From an uncultured Verrucomicrobia subdivision 3 bacterium (GTDB lineage Bacteria; Verrucomicrobiota; Verrucomicrobiae; Limisphaerales; CAMLLE01): a DNA stretch of 11,814 bases. A program made the translations under genes and the position numbers. Positions within the stretch are counted from its first letter, which is position 1, and the number at the start of each line of letters is the position of its first letter. The stretch covers positions 1 to 11,814 of the forward strand of contig CAMLLE010000036.1 in the NCBI GenBank assembly GCA_946480555.1. Reading direction: 5' to 3'. Under the pieces are notes generated by a model. That model was given only the letters and a program-made list of their open reading frames with translations, had not been told where the DNA came from and did no database searches. This document shows positions 4,928 through 11,710 of this stretch, one piece after another.

Positions 4928-7762
4928 ATGCCGACACAATTTCTTTATCCACGGCCGGAGTATCCACGCCCGGACCGGCAACGCGGAACGATTGAGGGTC
5001 ACGATTGGTTGAATCTGAATGGGCCCTGGCAGTTCCGTTTCGACGGTGACCATTGCGGCATCAAGCAGCAGTGGTTCGCACCGGACGGTCCAGACTGGCG
5101 CGAGCAGATCATTGTTCCCTTCTGCTGGGAATCCCTCGCTGCATGGGGTGAAGGCGACACGGCCGGCAATGACAACTACTACGCCACGCGTGTCTTCCGG
5201 AATCCGCTTGAGGTCACGCGCGAAAATCACCGCTCCGCCACCCGTTACGAAGTCGGCTGGTACCGCCGACTCATCGTCATTCCCGACAACGAAGCGTGGC
5301 AGAACAAGCGGGTCATTCTCACTATCGGCGCAGCAGACTTCTTCACGGATTGCTGGTGCAACGGAAGAAACCTCGGCCACCACGAAGGCGGGTACACGCC
5401 GTTCGAATTTGATCTCACGGACGCGCTCGAAGAACACGATGGCAAACGTGTCGCGCTCGTTGTGTTGCGTGTGGAAGATCCGATGGACAACCGCGAGCAG
5501 CCCGTCGGTAAACAATGGCGCTGGTACACAACCACGAGCGGCATCTGGCAAACCGTCTTTCTCGAACCGCGTTCGTCCGCTCACATCGATTGCTTCAAGT
5601 TCAACGGCAACATTGACGACGGTACCGTCCAGGTGAGTGTGAAAACCGTGGATGCGCCCGACAATGCAACCATCGAACTGCAGATCTTCGGCCCGGACGG
5701 TGATATGCAGGTCGAGGAACTCAGGCTCGAATCCAATCACGGCGAATCGCTCATCGAACTGCGCAAGCTCCAGCTCTGGGATCCTAATCTCCCGTTTCTA
5801 TATGAAGTGAATTTGCGTCTCCGCGCCGGCAATGAAGTCGCCGATGCCGTGCGTTCCTATTTTGGAGTTCGCAAAATTGATTTCGCCATCGCGAAGGAAT
5901 CCGGCGTGCCAACTTCGCTCCGCGTGAACGGTGTTCCTCGTTATCTGCGCGGCGCGTTGCACCAGTCGTTCTACCCTGACGGCGTTTATACGGCTTACTC
6001 CGTTGAGGTCATCAAGAACGACATCGCGTATGCGAAGAAGGCCGGCTTCAACTTCCTTCGCATCCACATCAAGATCGATGACCCGCTGCTGTATTACTGG
6101 GCGGACAAATTGGGCATGCTGTTGATGGCGGACATGCCGAACTTCGGCGAAGGCGGGGACACGGCGCTCGGTCGCGAACGGTTCGAAACAATGATGCGCA
6201 AAGCCATTGAGCGCGATTTCAATCATCCCTCCATTTTCGCGTGGTGCCTCTTCAACGAAACCTGGGGCTTCGGCGGGCAGATGAGTTTTCTCAACGACCT
6301 GCTCGCTCCCGTTCCAAAGCCGTTGGAGGAGTCGCCCACCGAACGCGAAACCGCGCAGAAGAAGTCCGCCGCCGCCGAACTTTCGCGCCCGCAATTCTGG
6401 GTCCAGCAGATGTGGGAACTCGCCAAGCAACTCGATCCCACGCGGCTCGTCGAAGACATGAGCGTCTGCCACTGGGATCATCTCGAGTACTACCTGCACT
6501 GCGACACGGACATCAACTCGTGGCACTTCTACATGAGCGATTACGAGAAAGCCCGGGAGCATATCGCGAAGATTGTCAGTTCCACGTTTGTCGGCTCGAG
6601 CTTCAACTACGTTCCCGGTTTTCAGCACAAAGGCCAGCCGCTCATCAACAGCGAATACGGCGGCGTTGGCGCGCTCGACGGCGATCGCGACGTGAGCTGG
6701 AGTTTCAAGTTCCTGACGAACGAAATGCGGCGCTACCAGCAAATCGCGGCTTACATCTACACCGAACTGCACGACGTGGAATGGGAATACAACGGCTTCC
6801 TGAACTACGATCGCACGCCCAAGGAGTTCGGCTACGACCCGCGGATCATCAATGAAAGCAACGCGCTGCCGATCGATTCGCCGCCGATTCAGCGTGTGCA
6901 GCCGGGTGCGATCGTCCGGCTAAACGTCGCTTCCTCCCATTATTCCACGAAACATTATCGCAACGTCCGTTTGCACTGGGAAATGGGTGGCGTGGATTCC
7001 CGCGGCCGCGTGGAGCAAGACATCGCGCAAGGGCTGGTGCCGATTCCTTTTCCGCACCGGAAGGTTCAACCCGCGCACACCATCGAACTGCAAATGCCCG
7101 ATCGCACCCTGCTGTGCGAACTGCTGCTGACGGCTCGCGCCAGTGACGGCGCTGTCGTCGCACAGAACATTGTGAGCTATCTCGTTTCCGCCAGTTATCC
7201 GCCGCCGCGCGAAGAGATCGATCGCTCCTTGGTGCTGCGCGGCGCTCCGGGCGATTGGATTGATGCCGTCTGGTCCGGCAACAGTTCAGATCGCGAGACA
7301 TCTCGCGCCGAGGATTGCTGTTCCGCTTTTGGCCACGGTTTCTTTGAATGGAAACTGCCTTTGGAAGGTGCTGACCTCGCGAAGGCCCACCGCCTGAAAG
7401 TCCTTTGCGAAGCGGCGTCGCATCGTGTCGATCATCCACAGACCGATGCCGACACGTATTCGACCACCCTGCGAATGTCGCTAAATGGAATCCGCGTTTA
7501 TGAAGGTGTACTGCGCAATCACCCGCACGACTCGCGCGGCGCGCTCAGTTACCTCCGCGGCGGACTGGGCGCCTACGGCTATCTGGTTCACGCGTTTGCT
7601 GAAGGCGACCTGCTGCGGCAGATCGCGGCCAGCGTTACCGACGGTTTCATCACCTTGCGCTGCGAGGTTCCCTCCGAAGCGCTGGTCATTGGCGGCTTGA
7701 CCATCTACGGAGCTGAGTGCGGCCGATTCCCCGTCTGTCCGACCGTAATTATCGAATGGTGA
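4928..7762 (+). CDS. Glycoside hydrolase family 2 protein (beta-galactosidase / beta-glucuronidase / galactofuranosidase-like)
   Basis: The product has 944 residues and is a retaining exo-glycosidase of clan GH-A. Residues 1-220 form the jelly-roll sugar-binding domain (YPRPEYPRP, WLNLNGPWQFRFDG, IIVPFCWES, VGWYRR, GYTPFEFDLTDAL, TTSGIWQTVFLE). Residues 220-320 form the immunoglobulin-like domain ending LWDPNLPFLYEV and YFGVRKI. The TIM barrel follows from about 325 (LRVNGVPRYLRGALHQ, FNFLRIHIKIDDP, DMPNFGEG, HPSIFAWCLFNETWG). Glu444 in FNETWG is the expected acid/base and Glu576 in INSEYGG the expected nucleophile. A charged low-complexity insert lies between them (about 460-488). The last roughly 250 residues form additional beta-rich domains. 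There is no signal peptide, so the enzyme is probably cytoplasmic. Exact substrate cannot be read from sequence. GH2 includes beta-galactosidases, beta-glucuronidases and, as I recall, bacterial beta-D-galactofuranosidases; the glf neighbour makes the last worth considering. Confidence 0.92.
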   Translation: MPTQFLYPRPEYPRPDRQRGTIEGHDWLNLNGPWQFRFDGDHCGIKQQWFAPDGPDWREQIIVPFCWESLAAWGEGDTAGNDNYYATRVFRNPLEVTRENHRSATRYEVGWYRRLIVIPDNEAWQNKRVILTIGAADFFTDCWCNGRNLGHHEGGYTPFEFDLTDALEEHDGKRVALVVLRVEDPMDNREQPVGKQWRWYTTTSGIWQTVFLEPRSSAHIDCFKFNGNIDDGTVQVSVKTVDAPDNATIELQIFGPDGDMQVEELRLESNHGESLIELRKLQLWDPNLPFLYEVNLRLRAGNEVADAVRSYFGVRKIDFAIAKESGVPTSLRVNGVPRYLRGALHQSFYPDGVYTAYSVEVIKNDIAYAKKAGFNFLRIHIKIDDPLLYYWADKLGMLLMADMPNFGEGGDTALGRERFETMMRKAIERDFNHPSIFAWCLFNETWGFGGQMSFLNDLLAPVPKPLEESPTERETAQKKSAAAELSRPQFWVQQMWELAKQLDPTRLVEDMSVCHWDHLEYYLHCDTDINSWHFYMSDYEKAREHIAKIVSSTFVGSSFNYVPGFQHKGQPLINSEYGGVGALDGDRDVSWSFKFLTNEMRRYQQIAAYIYTELHDVEWEYNGFLNYDRTPKEFGYDPRIINESNALPIDSPPIQRVQPGAIVRLNVASSHYSTKHYRNVRLHWEMGGVDSRGRVEQDIAQGLVPIPFPHRKVQPAHTIELQMPDRTLLCELLLTARASDGAVVAQNIVSYLVSASYPPPREEIDRSLVLRGAPGDWIDAVWSGNSSDRETSRAEDCCSAFGHGFFEWKLPLEGADLAKAHRLKVLCEAASHRVDHPQTDADTYSTTLRMSLNGIRVYEGVLRNHPHDSRGALSYLRGGLGAYGYLVHAFAEGDLLRQIAASVTDGFITLRCEVPSEALVIGGLTIYGAECGRFPVCPTVIIEW

Positions 7763-7764
7763 CC

Positions 7765-7834
7765 TAACAGAAGGTAACGAAGACAACGAAGTTTGCTTCC
7801 GCAGCCACATTGTTGTCTTCGTTACCTTCTGTTA
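7765..7834. repeat. Long perfect hairpin made of a near-tandem 9-mer, between convergent genes
   Basis: Bases 7765-7787 and 7812-7834 are perfect 23-bp inverted repeats around a 24-nt loop, which itself holds a small GAAG/CTTC stem (7788-7791, 7796-7799). The left arm contains two near-identical 9-mers, GGTAACGAA (7773-7781) and GACAACGAA (7782-7790). The element starts two bases after the GH2 stop and overlaps the last 13 bases of the converging nucleotidyltransferase gene. It could end transcription from both sides, but neither side has a T-run, so it looks more like a mobile palindromic repeat reused at a convergent junction. The 'AGAAGGTAACGAAG' wording recurs, from memory, in intergenic repeats of environmental genomes. 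Confidence 0.8.
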
Positions 7835-8451
7835 AAACGATTGTTCTCAGCGAGCCGGAGAAGCGCTTCATAATCCTGCGGAGTATCCATATCGAAATCC
7901 AAGCCAGCGTCGTCCGATTCAACGCCCAAGCTCCGTTGCGAACTCAAGAACTCCTTTAGATCGGAGCATTTGCTGGTGGGCAGCTGCGCGAAGATGCGTC
8001 GTGGCAACACCACCGGATGCCGCGGTCGGCCGTTTCGCCGCGGCTGCACCACCATTTCCGGTTCTCGGGCTGCAAATCGCAACAACTCCTCCAACGTGGA
8101 ACTCCGCAGATGCGGCTGATCTCCAAGCGTAACGACAAAATGCGTGAGCGCAGACTGCCACCCACTCCAACCCGCGGCAGATTGAATCGAGCTGAACATG
8201 CCACGCTCCGGCTCGGGATTCAGAATGCGGTTCGATGCGGGAAACCTAATTCGATCCAGCTCTGCGTTGAGGTCCGCGGCCTCGGGCGAAACAACAATTC
8301 CAATCTGCGCCACCCCGGCAACGCTCCACTGTGAAACGAGATGTTCAACGACCGTTCGATCGCCCCAAGGCAGGAGCAATTTCGGTCGGCCCATGCGGCT
8401 GGATCGGCCTGCCGCGAGAATCGCCACGCCGAATGGAGTCGGAGTTTTCAT
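7822..8451 (-). CDS. MobA/MocA-like NTP transferase (molybdenum cofactor cytidylyl/guanylyltransferase family)
   Basis: The product has 209 residues, close to the family's usual 190-210, and is a cytoplasmic Rossmann-like nucleotidyltransferase. The N-terminal NTP-binding signature ILAAGRSSRMGRPKLLLPWG (11-30) is intact, with the Lys of the RMGxxK motif at 24. RGMFSSIQSA (83-92) and TLGDQPHL (108-115, metal-binding Asp111) follow. Next are RNGRPRHPVVLPR (139-151), matching the GxxGHPv element of MocA-like proteins, and LDFDMDTPQDYEAL (184-197) near the end. Members transfer CMP or GMP to molybdopterin, but relatives use other acceptors and no molybdenum gene is nearby, so the substrate is left open. 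It lies 35 nt behind pyrE and is likely the third gene of the HIT-pyrE operon. Its last residues (NRR) and TAA stop are encoded by the arm of the hairpin repeat, suggesting that the repeat replaced the original end. Confidence 0.88.
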   Translation of the reverse strand: MKTPTPFGVAILAAGRSSRMGRPKLLLPWGDRTVVEHLVSQWSVAGVAQIGIVVSPEAADLNAELDRIRFPASNRILNPEPERGMFSSIQSAAGWSGWQSALTHFVVTLGDQPHLRSSTLEELLRFAAREPEMVVQPRRNGRPRHPVVLPRRIFAQLPTSKCSDLKEFLSSQRSLGVESDDAGLDFDMDTPQDYEALLRLAENNRFNRR

Positions 8452-8486
8452 TCGGCATCAGCGTTCGGTCCGCGACGATCAGCGGT

Positions 8487-9053
8487 TCACTTGCTTCCCG
8501 GCTTGGTCGCTGGAGTGCCCGCCAGGTCCGGCGGCAGCTTGTCCGGTTCGAACGCTTCCACCGCCAGCGACAACAAGCTGATGAATGGAACACCGAGATT
8601 CACCGTGCCATTGGAACGATCCACAGCCGCAGCGACAGCCAGCACGTTTCCTTGATTCGCGCGAACGATCTCAATCGTTTCCTGAACGCGGCCGCCTTTT
8701 GTGACCACGTCTTCCACAATCAGGATGCGTTCGCCCTGGTCAATTTTGAATCCGCGGCGCAGAACGAGTTTGCCCTCTTCCTTTTCCACGAAGATGAAGC
8801 GGCACTTCAGCTGGCGCGCAACTTCCTGCCCGAGAACAAGGCCACCCATGGCGGGAGCGATGACTGTGCTGACATTCAGATGCCGCACCTTTTCTGCGAG
8901 CGCACCGCCAACTTTTTCGACGATGGGCATTTGCTGAAGCGCGAGGGCGCACTGGAAAAACTGGCGGCTGTGCAACCCGCTGCGCAGCACAAAATGGCCT
9001 TCGAGCAACGCGCCGGTGTCGCGGAATATCTGAAGCACTTCTTCTTTCGTCAT
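8487..9053 (-). CDS. pyrE: Orotate phosphoribosyltransferase
   Basis: The 188-residue enzyme joins orotate with PRPP to give orotidine 5'-phosphate, the fifth step of de novo pyrimidine synthesis in the cytoplasm. Seen are the N-terminal LLEGHFVLRSGLHSRQFFQC (17-36), typical of PyrE, and VIAPAMGGLVLGQEVAR (64-80). The catalytic loop region FVEKEEGKLVLRRGF (88-102) follows, then the PRPP-binding motif LIVEDVVTKGG (111-121) with its paired acidic residues. The frame extends upstream to 9164, but that part overlaps the HIT gene and has no homology character; MTKEEVLQIFRDTGALLEGH is the natural start, at the ATG ending at 9053. Its Shine-Dalgarno is not obvious. It sits 65 nt behind the HIT gene and 35 nt before the nucleotidyltransferase, all on the minus strand. 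No other pyr genes are in the window. Confidence 0.95.
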   Translation of the reverse strand: MTKEEVLQIFRDTGALLEGHFVLRSGLHSRQFFQCALALQQMPIVEKVGGALAEKVRHLNVSTVIAPAMGGLVLGQEVARQLKCRFIFVEKEEGKLVLRRGFKIDQGERILIVEDVVTKGGRVQETIEIVRANQGNVLAVAAAVDRSNGTVNLGVPFISLLSLAVEAFEPDKLPPDLAGTPATKPGSK

Positions 9054-9118
9054 GGCGCGGAATTGTAGGTCCGGGTCCGCGAGTGCCAAGCGGAAGTTTG
9101 AGTAGCGCCTCGTCCGAT

Positions 9119-9463
9119 TCAACCCGGCGGCCAGGCGAGTTTGCGTCCGCCGATGATGTGGCAATGCAGGTGCGGAACGGCTTCTCCGGCATCCGGGCCG
9201 TTGTTGAACACGAGCCGAAAGCCGTTCTCTGCGAGCCCGAGCGAGCGGGCCAATTCGCCCGCCTTGATCATGAGATGCCCCAGAATCTGATGATCCTCCG
9301 GCTTCGCTTCGGCGATGCGCGGAATGGGCTTCTTCGGGATGATGAGCACGTGCGTGGGCGCCTGTGGCTGAATATCGCGAAACGCGATCACTAGTTCATC
9401 CTCGTACACGATCGTGGCTGGAATCTCCCGGGCAACGATCTTTTCGAAAAGCGTTTTGCTCAT
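9119..9463 (-). CDS. hinT: HIT family protein, HinT/PKCI-type purine nucleoside phosphoramidase
   Basis: The 114-residue product is a complete histidine triad protein of the HinT branch. Known members are homodimeric cytoplasmic hydrolases of adenosine phosphoramidates and aminoacyl-AMP-like compounds. Seen are TLFEKIVAREIPATIVYEDE (4-23), AFRDIQPQAPTHVLIIPKKP (27-46), the nucleotide-binding NGFRLVFNNGPDAGEAVPH (80-98) and the triad His98-x-His100-x-His102 in HLHCHIIGGRKLAWPPG. The C-terminal WPPG ending is typical of HinT. The ATG ending at 9463 is preferred over an upstream in-frame start near 9565, because family members begin at this position. First gene of the HIT-pyrE-nucleotidyltransferase operon, divergent from the membrane protein gene across about 100 bp. 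Confidence 0.94.
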   Translation of the reverse strand: MSKTLFEKIVAREIPATIVYEDELVIAFRDIQPQAPTHVLIIPKKPIPRIAEAKPEDHQILGHLMIKAGELARSLGLAENGFRLVFNNGPDAGEAVPHLHCHIIGGRKLAWPPG

Positions 9464-9563
9464 GGCGTTCAGACATTGCGCGCCCAGGTTCGAAAGGTCA
9501 ACGGTGGTTTCACCCAGGCACTCGACTGGAATTCGCGACGCCATTATCCTCGCCGCACCTCGC

Positions 9564-10193
9564 ATGAGGATGCTTTCCGACGAAGTCGAATTTCAGGGAG
9601 AACGAGTGATCGTTTATGCCGCTCGCCCGATGGATTGGCCAGTGCGCGAATTCGCCAAAGTTCCCATCTGGTTCCAGGGCCGAAAATACTTTCTCCGTAC
9701 GAAACGTGAAGGATCGAAACCGCCGGCGACGATCTACGAGCTCTGCCCATGGCCCGCCGATTTGCATGAAGCCTCCGTCAGGGAAATCGTTTACGACGAG
9801 GCCTATGTTCGCACCCGCGACGAAGCGGCGACTGAAACTTCAACGAACATCGTCGTCCACTTCATTCTGCTGCCGTTCTATCCGTTCCTCGGTCTTTTCT
9901 GGTCCGGCTTCAAACAACGAGTTCTTTCCCCGATCGGCTTTGAGGAACGCTCAATCACCAATGCATCCCTCGTTCTCACGGCGAATCTTTGCATCGTTCA
10001 GGCGATCTTCACCGGTTGGCTGCTGGGCGGCACGTTCACCTATCTACTGAATCGTCCCTTGCGCGCGCTGGACTGGTCGATCCTTCTCCTTCTGATGGTC
10101 GATTCTGTTGCCCGGGGCGGGCAGGCGCTTCAATCCGATGTTGAACGCCGGTGGGGCTTTTGCGAATGGCTCTGGCCGCGCCGTGGAACCTGA
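9564..10193 (+). CDS. Hypothetical membrane protein with two or three predicted transmembrane segments
   Basis: The product has 209 residues and I do not recognise its family. The N-terminal about 90 residues are soluble and beta-like (EVEFQGERVIVYAARPMDWP, VPIWFQGRKYFLRTKREG, ATIYELCPWPADLHEASVRE) and rich in aromatic residues. Hydrophobic segments follow at about 96-114 (IVVHFILLPFYPFLGLFW), 134-161 (ASLVLTANLCIVQAIFTGWL onward) and a weaker one at 168-181 (ALDWSILLLLMVD). The C-terminus is short and basic (RRWGFCEWLWPRRGT). There is no cleavable signal peptide, so this is likely an inner-membrane protein with its head in the cytoplasm. ATG codons at 9564 and 9570 are both possible; a frame open from 9414 would run through the HIT gene antisense and is unlikely. 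The gene is divergent from the HIT operon and converges on the phosphofructokinase gene. Confidence 0.8.
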   Translation: MRMLSDEVEFQGERVIVYAARPMDWPVREFAKVPIWFQGRKYFLRTKREGSKPPATIYELCPWPADLHEASVREIVYDEAYVRTRDEAATETSTNIVVHFILLPFYPFLGLFWSGFKQRVLSPIGFEERSITNASLVLTANLCIVQAIFTGWLLGGTFTYLLNRPLRALDWSILLLLMVDSVARGGQALQSDVERRWGFCEWLWPRRGT

Positions 10194-10219
10194 ATTGAAT
10201 CACCCGCTCACAAATGCAA

Positions 10220-10244
10220 AAGCCCGGACGCCAGGTCCGGGCTT
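10220..10244 (-). terminator. Stem-loop terminator of the phosphofructokinase gene
   Basis: AAGCCCGGAC (10220-10229) and GTCCGGGCTT (10235-10244) form a perfect 10-bp GC-rich stem with a 5-nt loop. On the minus strand the stem runs into TTTTGCATTTG, a short T-run as expected for intrinsic termination of the phosphofructokinase transcript, whose stop is 26 bases upstream. On the plus strand the stem is followed by CGCAAA, so it is a weaker terminator for the membrane protein gene that ends at 10193. Confidence 0.85.
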
Positions 10245-10269
10245 CGCAAATTGAGTTCGGAAAGAACGC

Positions 10270-11550
10270 TTACGCGCGCGGCGCGAGCTTCTTCTCCACT
10301 TTGGATTTCTCGAGCGAGACATATTTCGGCAGGCCGCCTTCGGTCGGGACCTTGACTTCGCCTTCGATCAACGGCCGGGCGTACTCCACGAACTTCTCGT
10401 TCGGCAGCAAACCGTCTTCAGCAATCCATTCCTTCGGGATGAAATGCTCGACGTTCGCGATGTCTTCCAGCGGCTGGAGATCGGTGCCCCACTTGATGGA
10501 ACCATCGGATTGAACATTGCGGACGATCTTCACCATGTAACCGCTCTTGCCTTCGACGGCTGCCTTCACCGCAGCGACGCCAGTGGCGTAGGCGTTGTTG
10601 GAATCGGTGGCGCTGGCGAAATGCGCTGCGGCACGTTGGGCGTAGCCCAGCATCACGGTGCGGGTCTTCAGGTTCATCTTGCCCTGAATAAGCTCCTTGA
10701 GCTTCTCCGCCGCACCAGCGAGCACCGCGTGACCGAACGCATCCAGGCGGGTCTTGTCCGCGCCGATTTCCTCGCCGTTCTTGTCCTTCAGACCTTCGCC
10801 GACCACAACGATGCAGTATTTATAGGCGGCAACCGTTTCCTTCACCTTTGCGAGGAACTTCTCTTCGTCGAAAGGCAGTTCGGGCAAGAGTATGATGTGT
10901 GGAGCAGCGGCCGGATTTCCCTGCTTGGCCACCACAGTTCCGGCGGCGATCCAGCCAGCCGCGCGGCCCATGACTTCAATGATGCAGCAGGAGCCGTCGT
11001 CCGTCGCCATGCTGCCGACATCCGTGGCAACTTCCATGACGGTTGTCGCGCAATACTTCACCACCGAACCGTAGCCCGGGCAGGAATCCGTATGCGGGAG
11101 ATCGTTGTCGATGGTTTTCGGAACACCGATCACACGCATGTCCCAGCCGCGTTTCACGGCTTCGAGATGGATCTTGTGCGAGGTGTCCTGGGAATCGTTG
11201 CCGCCGGCGTAAAAGAAATAGCGGATGTTGTGTGCCTGGAAAACTTCGAACAGGCGGTCCATGTCCTGCGCGGCTTTCTCCGGCTTCTTTTTGAAATCAA
11301 TCTTGTAACGGCAGGTGCCGAGCGCGGCAGCGGGCGTATAGCGAAGGCCCTCGATGGTCCGCGCCTTCTCGTCATTAATATCGATCAGCTCCTCATTGAG
11401 GATGCCCAGAATGCCGTTCAGTCCACCGTAGATTTCCTCAATGCACTCATGTTTGCCGGCTTCCTGGAGCACACCGGCGACGCTGGCGTTGATGACTGCA
11501 GTGGGTCCGCCCGACTGCCCGACCAAAAGATTTCCAACCAATTCTGGCAT
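10270..11550 (-). CDS. 6-phosphofructokinase, probably pyrophosphate-dependent
   Basis: The 426-residue cytoplasmic enzyme phosphorylates fructose 6-phosphate to the 1,6-bisphosphate; the PPi-using type is reversible and serves both glycolysis and gluconeogenesis. Seen are the N-terminal nucleotide/PPi loop LLVGQSGGPTAVINASVAG (8-26), YGGLNGILG (41-49), YAGGNDSQDT (114-123), VPKTIDNDLPHTDSCPGYGS (143-162) with catalytic Asp148, and MGRAAGW (194-200). Lys145 in PKTIDND and Asp119 (where ATP enzymes have Gly in GGDGS) are the accepted marks of PPi dependence. Asn118 stands where most family members have Asp, which may be normal for this clade. At 426 residues it exceeds the 320-residue bacterial ATP form and fits PPi-type proteins. 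The ATG ending at 11550 is chosen because MPELVGNLLVGQSGGPT matches family starts; a frame extending to 11619 adds only 23 unrelated residues. Single gene with its own terminator. Confidence 0.93.
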   Translation of the reverse strand: MPELVGNLLVGQSGGPTAVINASVAGVLQEAGKHECIEEIYGGLNGILGILNEELIDINDEKARTIEGLRYTPAAALGTCRYKIDFKKKPEKAAQDMDRLFEVFQAHNIRYFFYAGGNDSQDTSHKIHLEAVKRGWDMRVIGVPKTIDNDLPHTDSCPGYGSVVKYCATTVMEVATDVGSMATDDGSCCIIEVMGRAAGWIAAGTVVAKQGNPAAAPHIILLPELPFDEEKFLAKVKETVAAYKYCIVVVGEGLKDKNGEEIGADKTRLDAFGHAVLAGAAEKLKELIQGKMNLKTRTVMLGYAQRAAAHFASATDSNNAYATGVAAVKAAVEGKSGYMVKIVRNVQSDGSIKWGTDLQPLEDIANVEHFIPKEWIAEDGLLPNEKFVEYARPLIEGEVKVPTEGGLPKYVSLEKSKVEKKLAPRA

Positions 11551-11710
11551 AAGTTTTCGCTTGATGATGAATGTTCCGAACGCCGTTGCCCCGAAACAAA
11601 TCGGAGCGCACGTTGCCAACCTGCGCGCCGGGTGTAAAGCCGTAATTCCGAGACTTTCCCTCCTTTGAGCCCTGTTTCAAGGGGCATTTAACGCTGACGA
11701 ACCGCGCGGC
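11551..11710. other. Intergenic region upstream of the phosphofructokinase gene
   Basis: These 160 bp separate the phosphofructokinase start from the stop of the upstream minus-strand gene and should hold its promoter. I could not find a -35/-10 pair good enough to call. A 4-bp stem CCCT/AGGG with a six-base loop lies near 11675-11688 and is too weak to name a terminator. Confidence 0.4.

Noticed and set aside
4829..5740. Minus-strand open frame (303 codons) over the start of the GH2 gene
   Set aside because: It is antisense to the sugar-binding domain, with no domain signature and no ribosome binding site seen.
5798..6772. Long minus-strand open frame (324 codons) inside the GH2 gene
   Set aside because: It mirrors the codon bias of the plus-strand gene and has no recognisable motif; the GH2 catalytic residues lie on the plus strand.
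7765..7834. Calling the hairpin a classical rho-independent terminator
   Set aside because: Neither side of the stem is followed by a T-run, and its internal 9-mer structure fits a repeat element better.
8331..9068. Plus-strand open frame (245 codons) opposite pyrE
   Set aside because: It is antisense to pyrE and the start of the nucleotidyltransferase gene, without homology character.
10444..11637. Plus-strand open frame (397 codons) opposite the phosphofructokinase gene
   Set aside because: The minus-strand product is a complete PFK with all motifs; the antisense frame has a His/Asp/Val-biased shadow composition.
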